Shown: piece by piece, positions 50,629-62,713 of the stretch
How positions within the stretch are numbered: position 1 is the stretch's first letter
Layout: every line of letters begins with the position of its first letter
Source of the DNA: Ulota crispa
Taxonomy: Eukaryota; Streptophyta; Bryopsida; Orthotrichales; Orthotrichaceae
Length of the DNA stretch: 64,000 nt
Assembly: GCA_963920765.1 (NCBI GenBank)
Contig: OY987242.1
Span: 7,280,789 to 7,344,788, forward strand
Direction of reading: 5' to 3'
Made by a program: the position numbers and the translations under genes
Notes under the pieces: model-generated
The model's database searches: none
The model's input: the letters and a program-made list of their open reading frames with translations, nothing else
What the model was told of the DNA's origin: nothing

Positions 50629-51063
50629 ACTTCCTCACAATAGCTTCCTCCTCCTACGCAATCTAGAACCTATGAACAATTATACTATTTGGATTGCATC
50701 AAAGCAACGCACACTTGTACGTTAGTACAAGTATAATTAGCAACTTCCTAAATATAGATTTCTCCATATTATTCAGTAATAAGTGTGTATTAAACTTGCG
50801 TTTTTGCAAATTTATTTGGTAACATGAGCTAGCATTTGAGGAGAAAGTTTAGCTTCATCAGCTGAAATTCAGCATTTCCGAGTTCCAACCAAATTTTCAC
50901 TTATTTTTTGTAAAACTTTTTTTTTTCTGTAATATATTATATTATTTTGGAGAAAAGGATCCGTTTTTTATTAGGTAATTTTCAGTTTTCAACCTGGTTT
51001 TGTGCAATTTAGACCGACTGCCAATACACTAACCGTTGGTTTTCCCCAAGTTTTGTCTTGAGC

Positions 51064-51391
51064 TAAGGTAAGAGGCTCATAAATTGACCATCTAAGGGTT
51101 GAAACTGAATTTTGGGGAGGTGAGACTTGAAATACTCTTCAATAAATTTTCCTTGAAAGACAAGAGGAATTAGCATTTAACTCAAATTATTTTGTGTTTT
51201 TTAGAGCAATGTGGAATTAGTTACAAAATTTTGAAGTGGAAAGGTCATATGACTCTAAAACCGCCCACCTTTTCAAATGTATATCCACTATACATTTCTA
51301 AATAGCTATGAATAAAGACATATAATGACGGAGATCATCTGGAGAGGTGAACAGTTCTAGTGCCTTAACGGAGTTCGAGCCTCCTGGCTTA
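51064..51391. mobile_element. TA-flanked MITE, copy 5
   Basis: TA-AGGTAAGAGGCTCATAAA at the left and CGAGCCTCCTGGCT-TA at the right, with the family interior ('gttgaaactgaattttgggg'). Confidence 0.75.
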
Positions 51392-51677
51392 CAAGCAATA
51401 CACGTGGTGTAGTGATAAGTGACTCAACAAATTTGATTAAGCGGGCTGGGGTTGTACTTATCTTTATCATAAGAATAGTTATTTTCAGAACCCTTGCTTT
51501 TGATTTTTTCAACACGTGACCAGATTTTGGGTCTATCAAAGTTGTCACTTGTCACTGTCTTTGTTACACGATGGATGGATGATGAGTGGATGAATGAATA
51601 AATGAGTGAATTGATTCGTTCAGAATGGCAAGTGTCAGCATACACCTCTCAAACCTGTAGTGCTTGACATTTATAAT

Positions 51678-52630
51678 TAAGGTAGGCGCACTCATAAGCG
51701 TGGAAATAAGGATTTTGGAGTAGGTAAAATAATTGACTAACTTTGAAAGAAATATTGTAAGTTAGGAAGTGGAAACCAAAAATATTGGCATCAATTTCAA
51801 GGTTCCAATTGCAAGCATTTGTTCACAAAGATTTTTCAAAGTCCAAAATCACTGAAATTGTAAGAATTATGTGTAAGAAATGCTAAAAACAAGGTTTGTT
51901 GGTTCTTAGATAGTGAGATGGGTACTCAAAACCGTCATGCAAGTCACCCACAACCATCACTTTGTCATTTATAACTATCACTTAATTACCCATAACCATT
52001 TGATTTATATTTGCTAGTTCATGACAATGTCAAGTAATGTCCATGGGGAAATGACGAGGATGGGTGCGCCTACCTTACATGAATTGCTGCAACAAGATAT
52101 ACTAAAGCGCATCAATCTTTGAGAAAGTAGTATAAGCTTATTGACCGCTCAAATTTGAAAGTTACTGGTTATAAATGTCATGCATGCATCTTACAAATTA
52201 GAAGAAACAAGTTTGTTCCTCCTACTTCATGTAAGGTAGGCCCACCCATCCCCGTCATGTCCCCATGGGCGTTACGTGACTTTGTTAGGAATTAGCAAAT
52301 ATAAATCAAATGGTTATGGATAATCAAGTGATAGTTATAAGTGACAAAGTGATGGTTGTGGGTGACTTGCATGACGGTTTTGAGTACCCATCTCACTATT
52401 TAAGAACCAACAAACCTTGTTTTTAGCATCTCTTACACATAATTCTTACAATTTCAGTGATTTGGACTTTGAAAAATCTTTGTGAACAAATGCTTACAAT
52501 TGGAACCTTGAAATTGATGCCAATAATTTTGGTTTCCACTTCCTAACTTACAATATTTCTTTCAAAATTAGTCAATTGTTTTACCTACTCCAAAACCCTT
52601 ATTTCCACACTTATGGGTGCGCCTACTTTA
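51678..52630. mobile_element. 953-bp composite hairpin of two head-to-head TA-type MITEs
   Basis: Two copies of a roughly 400-bp element (51678-52077 and 52232-52630) face each other around a unique spacer of about 140 bp. Outer ends are TAAGGTAGGCGCACTCATAA and its near complement; inner ends are GGATGGGTGCGCCTACCTTA and TAAGGTAGGCCCACCCATCC. Pairing extends a few bases into the spacer (TTACATGAA/TTCATGTAA). Arm identity is high over nearly 400 bp, so RNA from here would be strongly double-stranded. Confidence 0.8.
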
Positions 52631-54146
52631 ATTCATTCTCTTATTGTAATGATTGCATTTTAACATTCTTGGAAGTGAACAAAAAGAGAGCTTAACCAAG
52701 ATGCAATACACTTTGTTATGGTGAGAATCAACGTCTGGTCATTGTTGAGATTTACCATTATAATTAGGAAAGTTTACTAATGAATTATCTTGGAAAACCT
52801 TAATGAATTATAGCTAATGTTAAAAAAGAAGACATGTAAATTGATGCAGGTATGAATTTGACATTCAATCACAAATCTTTGTATATTAAAATTTTCATTT
52901 GTAAACTCATATATAAATCAAAATCTATTACTACAAGGGGTGGAAAAAGCTTGGGGAGATCACTACTCAATTTTTAGAAACTACACGATATAGGATCCAT
53001 TTAATTTAAAGAATGGGATTTTTGTATAGTATGTAGGGCTTCTTTAGGGTCCACAAAATATCACCTATACCACTATATATAAATTAGGGTATGTGAAACC
53101 ATTAGGTACTAAGATTCTTTTATAATAAATTAACTTTGACAAATTAAGGGTTGTGCATATTTTTTGTGCTACTTGTTCCTCTCCACTTTAAGTTGTTTAA
53201 AATATATGGAGCAAAATTTAGAAATATGTAAAACTTGTAAATAAAAATTGCTACTTGGACAATGTCCCTTTAATTCACATGCTTGTTATTGGTTTCATTG
53301 TGTACAATATTTGTGAGTATGTAATAGAAAGAAATATATTTTTTGAAATATAGCAAAGATGGGATAAAATTGGACAATAATTTTTATATGTAAGGCGTCC
53401 CCATTTTAAAAATCTAATGAATAAATTTACATAAACATATAGAATATTAGAAATATGCCCTTATAGCATTTTATATAAAACACAGTTGTCTTAAATACAA
53501 TAATTAAGGTGAATAACCCTAGAATAAATACTTTCTTAACTCAAGTGTATACCATAATTTATAAGGAGTGATCTCCCCAAGAAAAAAAATGTCATATTGA
53601 ATATGCACACAATGAGATGTACTCACAATGTCCAAAGATATTGAATGAAGTTGAAAGTACAATCATGGCTAACACACATATACACAAGAAAGACTCACTT
53701 TTAAGATCATAGTCACAAACTAAGACTTAGAAGGGGGTTTTAAAGTTGAAACTTTATATTGCCAAAGATTTGCCAAATCTAGCACAAATTTTATCACAAC
53801 AAACCAATCTTTATTGTGTAAGTAAAATTGCATAGAAATTGAATGTTTCATATCCCAAGACAATAATGTGCCTTCATGATTTATGCACATTTAAGATTCT
53901 TTACCTTCAAAGATTGAGACTGCCACAACATGCTAGCAAATTTTGTAGGGGAATTTCCCTTGCCTATCACAAGTGAGGAATAGTGAATAATAAAACCATG
54001 TGTCATTGAGCTATTTTATCATAAGATAACCAAAAGTTCTTCTTAACTAGTTTTTCTTGGTACATGGATTTTTTTTTGAAACCCTCTATTCTTTATGAGC
54101 TCCTAGTAGTGCCAAAAAGCAAAGTCAAATTGAATTTGTTCAAATC
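52631..54146. other. Intergenic DNA without a gene
   Basis: AT-rich; no frame or repeat boundary I could support. Confidence 0.5.
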
Positions 54147-54378
54147 TAATCCCTAAACATCTAAAAGCATCTTTGTGGCCAATACAATACAAGGCATATT
54201 TCTTGTATTTGGAATGAATGCACACATTTATTGCATTCCACATCAACAAAGAAGCTGGAATATAGATCATTGTTATTCTAGTGAACTGTTTGAGATCCCA
54301 AATTAAAACTTCTTATTGATAACAAGTGCCAATTATATGGCAACATATATACTACCCCATAGGACATTTAGGGGTTAA
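54147..54378. mobile_element. TTAA-type MITE of the 234-bp family
   Basis: The interior matches 14388-14621 and 56309-56545 ('cttgtatttggaatg', 'caacaaagaag', 'tgagatcccaaattaaaa'). The right end GGACATTTAGGGG-TTAA is intact; the left TTAA has decayed to CTAAT. Confidence 0.65.
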
Positions 54379-54620
54379 ATAAATTAATGAATGTATTTTT
54401 CAAATTGAACAATAATTGAAATTAAGTAGGTCCTATGCATACTATAGAAACCTTATTTTTAGTCTATCATATACACAAATGTGCTCAAGAGCAAGGTAAG
54501 GTGGAAGCATCCATAGGCAAGAACGCCCCATGCCCAATCAATAAGGTGCGCTATTTCCAATAACATGAGGGATAGGTGCTTTGGAATGCCTTCTTATGTC
54601 TTTTTGAAGGTTGGGATCAC

Positions 54621-55395
54621 TTAACCCTTTAGGGCCAAGGGCGCCCCTGGCTCAAGGTTGCTGTGAGCACTGCAATCCTTAAACTGGCTAAATTAGTGAG
54701 ATTGTTACTAAAAAAATAATGCAACTAATTTTTTTTGAAACTTCACAATGTTAAGTTTGTAAATTTTTAATTTTTAGTAGTTTTTTTAGCCACTTAAGGT
54801 AAAAGTGAAAATCATACTTGATATCACTTGGTAGCATCCATTTTCCACGTTTTCTTAGTAAATGCTCGGATCTTGCCGAGATCTACCCATATAGATAGAA
54901 TACATACTATTAAATCTATTACTTGGTCAAATCTTGTGACCATAGCTTGGATGACCAAAAAAATTATAACACATCCATGCCAAGTTGAGGGCGTCATTAT
55001 TTCCAAAATCATATACAGTGTTGTGAGGTCAAATATGTGTCTTTTTTGAGCCCAAATGTGAATTTGAGAAACTGCAATGTGGTAGGTGACCTTCATACCA
55101 AGCATATGAAAATAATTTCACTTGAATTTGAGTTTGGATAAGAATTTCAAGCATTGCAAAGTCAAGGAGTTTTTGTACAGTTTTTACTCAAAATTCTTGA
55201 GCTTCTCACTTCAATCCAAGCTTTTGGACTCAATATAAATCCAATAACAACATACATAGGCTTGCTTGATTAGAAATTCCTGTGCTCTCCAACTTTGTTC
55301 CCATGTTAATTGCAATTGCATCATTCTTCAAGAGTTATTTTTAAAAAAAAGGCTTCAAACGACCAAAATTGGCACTCCTGGCCCTAAAGGGTTAA
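54621..55395. mobile_element. 775-bp TTAA-bounded element
   Basis: TTAA-CCCTTTAGGGCCA at the left and TGGCCCTAAAGGG-TTAA at the right are a perfect 13-bp inverted repeat plus TTAA. The interior differs from the other TTAA elements; its minus-strand frame (54824-55105, 93 codons) has no recognised domain. Confidence 0.7.
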
Positions 55396-56308
55396 GTCAT
55401 GCCATGTGTCCCAAAGTGAAGTAGGAAGTAATGAGTAGAAAATAGTATGGCTATTACTAGAATTGCATGAGTTTAGAGGTTGGCAATGGATTCAAACCAC
55501 TTTTTGACTCCCAAAATTCACGATAATTGCAATTTTGCAAATAAAATTGTGAAATATTTGCAATTCCAATATTTCTTTTCTTCCTACATGGAAAAAATAT
55601 TTATTGCCTCAAACTCTTAGTAGTTTGTTGCCAAATTGCTTAAGTTATAGAGGTATGGATGTTTCCACCTTAATAGGTAGGGTGCTTCCACTTAGCCCTT
55701 TAAGGTCTAGTTGACCACGTTCTAGTCAATTTAGACACATTGTCATTGGTAGCCAAAGTTTGACAATGAATTTGGTTATGGATGAAAGGGGATGGGTGTG
55801 GGGTATTTGGAAATGAATGTAATGGGACAAATTCCATGAAGACTAATGCCGGCATGTGGTATAGGGGTTGAAAAAACTACTTGCATGCATGCTAAAAATA
55901 TGCAAATTATTGGAGAAAAACAGCCCTAAATGCAAAAGAGAATGACATTTAAAATGACAGACACAAGTTTGGGGAATGCCAGTTGGAGTTCCATATGGTT
56001 CTTGATGGTAAAAAACAAGAAACTTGACCTTATAAGAACAAAAAAGAATTCATTAGCAAGAAATACGGTGGCAAAGGTAGTTTGTTGTATGCATGCTCAC
56101 TTCACCATATATAGATTGAGAGATCTATTATAATTTGCATCAAAGGAACCCTCAATTGCCACCAAATTTATTGTGAAGGCCCAAGCATCAAATCCCATTC
56201 CAATAGTATGGTTAGATCTTCATCACAAATTACAATTAGGTATTTTCTCATACGTATTGAGTGTAGAATAGGAAAACCTCTTGCCCGCCCCCAAATCAAC
56301 CATAGACC
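55396..56308. other. Intergenic DNA without a gene
   Basis: AT-rich; a decayed TTAA-type end is visible near 55697 ('tagccctttaaggtc'), but no coding region. Confidence 0.45.
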
Positions 56309-56545
56309 TTAACCCTTAAACGTCAAAAAGGCCCTTTGCAACCAATACAATACAAGGTACTTTTCTTGTATTTGGAATGGTTCCACACCTCTACTACATT
56401 TGAGATCAACAAAGAAGTTGGAATATAGATAAACGCAATTCTAGTGAGCTATTTGAGATCCCAAGTTAGAATTTCTTGTTGGTAGCAAATGCCATATATA
56501 TGGCAACGAACATACTATGTCCATGGGATGTTCAACCCTTGAACA
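56309..56545. mobile_element. TTAA-type MITE of the 234-bp family, first in a chain
   Basis: Left end TTAA-CCCTTAAACGTC. The interior is nearly the family consensus. The right end runs directly into the next element, whose TTAA has become TTCAA (56528-56532 region). Confidence 0.65.
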
Positions 56546-56888
56546 TTGAATGGGTGGCTGTGCCTACCCTCTATAGTGTTTTCTATAGTGGTGTGGCAAG
56601 TGCCCGCCCATTAAAATTTTGATTATTAAAATTGCAAAAGTCAACAGTGCATGGTGCCCTCATGAGAAGTGCAAGATGGGCAGCATGGGACTTAACAGCG
56701 TGTCTCTAAATCTTCTCACAATTTGGGTTATCAAAAAATATAAGTGCATTTGCTAAGATTGTTTTTTGCCTTCCATGATGCACCATGTGTCACTTCTACA
56801 AAAAAATTAACTGAAAAACAACTTTTTTTTGTAACTCAGCTTGTTTTTTGGTAGCCAGAGGACGTCCTTGCCAACATTTAAGGGTTAA
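56531..56888. mobile_element. 358-bp TTAA-type element
   Basis: Left end CAACCCTTGAACATTG, right end CCAACATTTAAGGG-TTAA. The interior matches 56978-57333 ('gtcaacagtgcatggtgccc') and the outer element at 4214-5010. Confidence 0.6.
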
Positions 56889-56895
56889 GGGATGT

Positions 56896-56974
56896 TTGAA
56901 CCCTAAATGCCCATGGTATCAAATTTCAATGTTGAAAACATCCAAATTGGGTGCCGTGGGCATTTAGGGGTTAA
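56896..56974. mobile_element. 79-bp TTAA-type remnant
   Basis: Nothing but two ends: CCCTAAATGCCCATGG and CCGTGGGCATTTAGGGG-TTAA, with a short spacer that resembles the right end of the 652-bp element. It looks like an internal-deletion derivative. Confidence 0.6.
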
Positions 56975-56977
56975 GGA

Positions 56978-57333
56978 TTAACCCTTAAAGGACGGATGGA
57001 TTACCGTGGCTTGCCCTACCTATAGCATTCTACAGTGTTTTGCACATGGGCAACAGTAGTATTGCTTCAAAAAGTTGGAAAAGTCAACAGTGCATGGTGC
57101 CCTCATGAAAATTGCAAGAAGGACAACTTGGGAGCTAACACCATGTATCACAATTTGGGTTACAAAACAAAATGAATGTATCTAAAGAGGAATTTTTTTG
57201 CCTTCCATGATGCACTGCACTTTTATGATCACTTCTGAAAAAAAATCAGATCAAAATTGGTCTTTTTTTGGGATACAAAGTTTTTTTTGGAGGCAATGGA
57301 CGTATTTCATCCGTGCCAACGTTTAGGGGTTAA
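56978..57333. mobile_element. 356-bp TTAA-bounded element
   Basis: TTAA-CCCTTAAAGGACGGATGG at the left and CGTTTAGGGG-TTAA at the right. The interior matches 56531-56888. Confidence 0.7.
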
Positions 57334-57974
57334 TCCCAAAGTGACATTGCATTTCTAGGGCTTCTAGCACTCTTCTCTAATTTGAACTAAAGCCTATATT
57401 TTGATAAGTTGGTATCAATTCTTTTTGAATTGTAACCGTATAAAATCAAACTAGACATGTTCAAGATTACATTAGAAAAGAAAACACAATAATATCTCTT
57501 ATGGATTGAAAGATTATAATGTTTGATCATGAGCGTGTTAAAACTGTGAAAGTGATTTGAAGTCTTTCAATTTTCTTTTCACATATCAAATCAAAAAAGC
57601 TGTTCACCAAAAAAATATGAGGTTAAAGAGTCTAACATGTATAATCCCAATCAATTTATGACTTCTCAAAATCTACTCTACAATTTTTTAAACTAAATTT
57701 CTAATGTGATTTTTTATCAAAGATCTAGTGTATTTGAGGCTCATTCCCAAGAGTTCCAACACTACATAAATCAAGATTGCAATGAACACCTGTGCACAAA
57801 TTCTTGAATAGAAAAATCAATCATTTGCAAAATCAAATTGTTGAAACTAATAGTAAACTTCAAAAAGAACTTTTCAAAAATATAATCTACAAAAAATGAT
57901 TATTTGGTCAGGTTCAATTTAACCTCAGAAATTGGTCGAGGATAATTTTTGTCCCCAATGACGCTTGGGGTTAA
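57330..57974. mobile_element. 645-bp TTAA-bounded element sharing its TTAA with the previous one
   Basis: It begins at the TTAA that closes 56978-57333 and ends GACGCTTGGGG-TTAA. The interior is about co-linear with 49977-50628 over its whole length. Confidence 0.65.
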
Positions 57975-58753
57975 CCCCTAAGCGTCTTGCTAAGAAATTT
58001 CAGCATACCTCTAGAATGAAACCTTCAACACATTCCCCAAGTTTTTGGAAAGTTGAACAAGTAAGCACATAATCCAAACCGGTCATTCTATACCCAACTA
58101 TAAATCAAATGTTTTAAACCAATTTGATTTCAAATCCAAGTAAATCTGCAAAATCCCCACCATTGAGAATCTCATGTTTTCCAATTTGGGCAACAGTTCA
58201 AAATATGGATTTTGGACTTTCATGTAATATTTTCTCAAAAAAAACTTACCTAAAGGTTGATCTCATGACTCCCTATGAGATTGCGTCTTGCTATACTTGA
58301 TGGAAAAAGAAACTCCACAAATGGATAAAAACTCCAAAAGATATGGTCACTCAAAGTAGCTAGATTCCACTAGCTCCTTACTTTAGAGCTATAAGAACCT
58401 TGCCCAAATCAAGAAAAAAAAAGTGACACATCACCAAACTTCTCCCTTGTACAATACAAGACATGAGAGCACCCATCTTGTCTGCTCTTTAAGCCGCTCC
58501 CTTTGTTTGCCAAAAACGTTCTTCTCCTAATTGTTGAAAAAATAGAATATTTTCCATAATCCATGTAGAATCTAGAGCAAAAGAGGTGTATCAATGAACA
58601 ACAAGCCAATCCAAAACTTTTCTTGAACTAACAACTCCATTTGGACTTGAGTGGCAGACCGAAATTTGAGCTAAAAATGCCTCTTTTATGTACTTTCACA
58701 CCTCCAAGCACCCCCTTTGGCCATATTGGGCTCTTTGGTCCTTTAGGGGTTAA
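57971..58753. mobile_element. 783-bp TTAA-bounded segment, last in the chain
   Basis: TTAA-CCCCTAAGCGTC at the left (shared with the previous element) and GGTCCTTTAGGGG-TTAA at the right. The interior has no second copy here, so the boundary call rests only on the ends. Confidence 0.4.
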
Positions 58754-58810
58754 AGTAGATCAATGATGTTACAAGCAGATTGAGACCTGGCGTGGCACTT
58801 GCATAGGGTC

Positions 58811-59076
58811 GGGACCTCGCGTATTGAAGGCCTCGAAAATTCGGGACCTCACGTATTGAAGACCTCACAAATTCGAGACCTCGCATATTGAAGACCTCAA
58901 AAATTCGGGACCTCGCGTATTGAAGACCTCAAAAATTCGGGACCTCGCGTATTGAAGACCTCGAAAAACCTCGCGTATTGAAGACCTCGAAAATTCGGGA
59001 CCTCGCGTATTGAAGACCTCGAAAATTCGGGACCTCGCGTATTGAAGACCTCGAAAATTCGGGACCTCGCAAAATC
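58811..59076. repeat. 32-bp minisatellite upstream of the DHHC gene
   Basis: About 8.5 copies of a 32-bp unit containing GGGACCTCGCGTATTGAAGA and CCTCGAAAATTC start at 58811, 58843, 58875 and so on. One unit is shortened by several bases. Later units are identical. It ends at the GC-rich first exon of the palmitoyltransferase gene. The minus-strand frames through it are repeat-driven. Confidence 0.9.
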
Positions 59077-60472
59077 GGGCCTCGGGAATGGCGAGACCGA
59101 CGCCTGCTTTTTCGTCTGCCGCGTCGAGTACAGCACTGCGCCCAAGCCCCTGCAACCCAAGCCCAGCCCAGCCTCTCTTCGCAGCCTCCGTTGCTGCAGC
59201 TCCCGGAGTGCTCAATCGATCCTTCTCCAGCTCTAAGCTTACGATCTTTCGCCTCCTTGCTGTAAGTATTCCTCTGGGTTCGCTTGGATTTTCTCTTAAA
59301 TTACAATAACCTGCATTTTGCATCTCCCGAACGCATCTCTGCGCCTTTCTTTTGCTCCCTCGTCCACTCTGCGACAGCAAAGCTTCGTATTATGAATAGG
59401 TTTCGTTGCGAGGGTTGTATGCCGAATTTCTATCTGTGAGGGAAGGCGGTGCGGTTTGTGGTGAGCTTTGATTCTGTTGATCACCGTATGAATGTTGCCT
59501 ATTTTGGACCATTTGTTAGTAGTGAGGGTTTTTGTCCCATTTTTTGAGCTTGAAGCTGACGAAAGTGGTGCACGAATGTGAGATGTAAGTTAGCGGGATT
59601 TGAAAGTAATCGTGAATCTGGTCTCTCCAACCGGGGCTTAACAAAAAATTTGTGTTGTGTAGATTGCTGCACGGTAGTCGCCAGTGGTAGACCTTAAGCC
59701 AGTTGCAGATAGCACCAGAGCTCATTTTAGGGGTATTTTTCGAAGCTCGTAATAGAGGATTTTTTCCTTTGTTTGCTTTAGAATATATATTACCAGCCTG
59801 CTACTCTGTTTATTGTGTCTGTGGATAGATTCTTGATTCAGTGATCCTAGAAAATAGTTGCGATCGCATTCCTCTATGCCCTCATGCTCTTACCTGCACT
59901 CCGAACTGTGCTCACACAGCAACCACTGTTCAGAGTGTCACTAGCTTAGACACAATTGAAGCTACATCCGGTTTCAAACGCATACGCTAGCAATTTCCGA
60001 GTGAGACCTTGATTAGGGCACATTTTTGCTTGTCCACTTTTGAGCCTTTGTCAGTTTGGCGTGCTTTGATCAATCGCCAACCCTTCAGTTTTTAGTATTA
60101 GCACACTCGCCTTGGGAAGGGTGTCCAACTGATGGAAGTTGGTCTTTTTATGTACGTGCAGTTTCAACCTTATCAAAATTCAACTGTCGGCAACATCTTT
60201 CTCACGATTTCGAGAGCCGTACTTGATACCTTCAGATAGTTTGGTCTAAGAGCTAAAGTCATGTTTATAAGGTCGAAGGATCGGTTTCAACGGAGCAACT
60301 GGAGGCGGCCTTTGCTAGAGAGCAAGATCATATGTAGTTGCAGCTCAGCTCAAACCATGTCTGATCATTGAATAAGAGAAATGGAAGACATTCTTGTACG
60401 TTGTAACAGAATTTTTCCGAGTACTTCCATGTCGTGGAGATAGCGACTTCATTGCAGGAGCTGAACCATTCT
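59077..60472 (+). other. PAT16: First exon and 5' intron of the DHHC gene
   Basis: A GC-rich exon ends at 59261 with a GCT|GTAAGT donor. A matching acceptor (CATTGCAG|GAGCTG) lies at 60457, just before the ATG at 60473. The exon holds ATG GCG at 59088, and that frame stays open to the donor and joins the palmitoyltransferase frame in phase. It would add 63 residues. It is either a long N-terminal extension or a 5' UTR exon. Confidence 0.6.
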
Positions 60473-62713
60473 ATGAAGATTGCGCCACATGGGAATGCTG
60501 AATTTGTCTACTTCAACACGAGTGAGACAGCGAAGCTGGAATCCATGGGTTTCTGGAGATTTGTTTCGGTGCCTGTGGTTGCGGTTCTGCTCATTATAGG
60601 GTTTGTGTACCACACAGTAGTTGTGCTTGTCATCCATCCCTGGTTGAATGTAAATACCACCTCGGGGTTCGCCAATGTCGCACTCTTGACCGTCTTGTGC
60701 ACCATGGCTCTGCTGTCGTACACGTTAGCCGTGGTACGTGACCCTGGGTACATTCCATCATCCTACCTACCTGATCTCGAGGACGAAGGCGTTGCACTGC
60801 AGGAAGTCAAGCGCAAGGTCTTTCCGGTGCCTTTCTCTACTTTTTCACAAACTAATTTTGTTGCTGATTTATTGGATGTTACGCTGTTTTGCTACATTGG
60901 CTCAGATGAAGGCTGGGGAGATTGTTGCCAGCTTATCTTGACCGCAGTTAGAAAACATGCTGTGCCGGAAGATAGTATAAGTAACACATACAGTTTATCG
61001 AAAGGGGTTAAATTGTTGAAGATGAGTACACATTAGTATATTATGCCAGTAGTAGCCAGTTCTGTAACCGATGTCCTTGTGTGCAGGGCGGAGATCGGTA
61101 CTGCCAAAAGTGTGAACAGTACAAGCCACCTCGAGCTCACCATTGCCGAGTTTGCAAACGATGTGTACTTCGTATGGTAAGGCTTAATACCTCACATTTT
61201 CAAGCTGTCAGGCTTTGTTTTTAATAGTGCTCATAAACAGAGATGTGCTCTTAATTCACTAGGACTCTTTTGTTTTCGTTGATCCAAGTTTGGGGATGCT
61301 GTTTTCCTTTGAATTGCCTGTTCCTCGTTGTGCTTGTACCGTAATACGTGAGATTAGATAGGTGGAAGAGGTAACTAATGTATTGTGAGATTGGAAAGCT
61401 AGAGCGTGTGTTAGGATGTGTAATGCTGAAGGTGGGTGTGATGCTAATGAATAACGCCGTTCCATGAGTGGTCTGACAGGATCACCATTGTGTATGGATT
61501 AACAACTGCGTTGGCCATAACAATTACAAAGCCTTCTTCCTCTTTGTCCTCTATGTAGTTGGTGCAAGTTTACAATCCATGGTACGCTTCCACCATAAAC
61601 CTTGTTTTGTGGAGATTTCTTGGTCTTACTTGCGTTTACTCGGTGGAAGTCTGCATTATCTATGTTGCGATGTGTAAGGTTTGAGGACTAAGGATTTCGT
61701 GTTTTTGTGGTGAAGATCCTGTTAGGGACGCACTTTATTTACACTTTGGGAGAAGAGGAGCTAGACGGTTCAGATGTGAAGATTTTGAGTGCATCTGTTG
61801 CATCTTCAGCACTGACCAGGGTAAGTTGGTGTTTCTTCTTGTGTTTATTTTTGCATGAGGCTCATTCATCAGTGACGAAGTGAATTTTCTTTCAGGAGTT
61901 TTCTAGATACTAGACTTATTTTTTATTAATGGCTATCTAACTGTTTGTGTAGAAATCAGTGTTATCTAATTTACTCACATTCTGTATGCAGGTGATCTGT
62001 GCCGTGATTTTGGTACCTGTATTGGTTGCAGTCGGGGTGTTGTTGACATGGCACTTCCTTTTACTTTTGCACAACAAGACTACTATCGAGGTTTTGACTT
62101 TCGAGGCTTTCCTGTGTCGTCCTTGTTTGCTACTATTAGTTTATTGAGAGTCTTCAGACTTTTGCTCAAACTCAGCGTACACACTCTTAAGCACAGCAGT
62201 ATTACCTCGTCCAGGCTGATTCAGTTTATTGCAGTTTTGACTAAGTCATTTCCGAACACTTGATTCCCTATTTGAAATTTGCAATAAACTAAGATGGTGC
62301 ATTGTACTGGGCAGTATCACGAAGGTGTACGGGCTAAGTGGCTTGCAGAAAAGGCAGGGCATCAGTATCGGCATCCTTACGATGTAGGCGTTTTTGCCAA
62401 TTTAGTAACTGTAAGTTTCTTCCCTACTTTCGTACTTCATCTGCTTTGTTTTCCCTGCAGTATTCACCTAGAAAGATACCGACTTTTTCCATAGTTTGAG
62501 CTAAACGTTAGCTGCTGCCACCAGTTACTTCTTTACATGTATCGGTTTTTTTTTTTTAAGCATGGTGCATTGTAGTGTTAATCTCGTACGCTTCTGCAAA
62601 TGCAGGCTTTGGGACCTAGTGTCACCTGTTGGTTCTGCCCCACAGCAACCGGCCACCTGGGCCCTGGTTTACGGTTTCAAACCTGCAGTGATGATATTCT
62701 AGAAATGGAGTAG
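60473..62713 (+). CDS. PAT16: DHHC-type protein S-acyltransferase (PAT16-like)
   Basis: Seven exons on the plus strand give 314 residues from the ATG at 60473: 60473-60817, 61087-61176, 61480-61581, 61716-61820, 61992-62090, 62315-62410, 62606-62713. All junctions are phase 0. Membrane segments are near residues 30-53 and 66-88, after DHHC in [12 protein letters not shown], and in [14 protein letters not shown]. The Cys-rich domain begins [20 protein letters not shown]; the catalytic D146-H-H-C149 spans the exon 2/3 boundary and continues [16 protein letters not shown] (90-92) and TTIE (244-247, the TTxE motif) are present. The C-terminus ends SDDILEME. The family adds palmitate to cysteines of membrane-associated proteins by an acyl-enzyme on the DHHC cysteine, usually at Golgi, plasma membrane or other endomembranes. 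Domain order and length match Arabidopsis PAT16 (about 290 residues). The exon 4 acceptor (GTGAAG) is the weakest signal. Confidence 0.94.

Noticed and set aside
58865-59484. Minus-strand ORFs with repeated 'EVFNTRGPEF' peptide
   Set aside because: These are translations of the 32-bp minisatellite and shift between frames because 32 is not a multiple of three.
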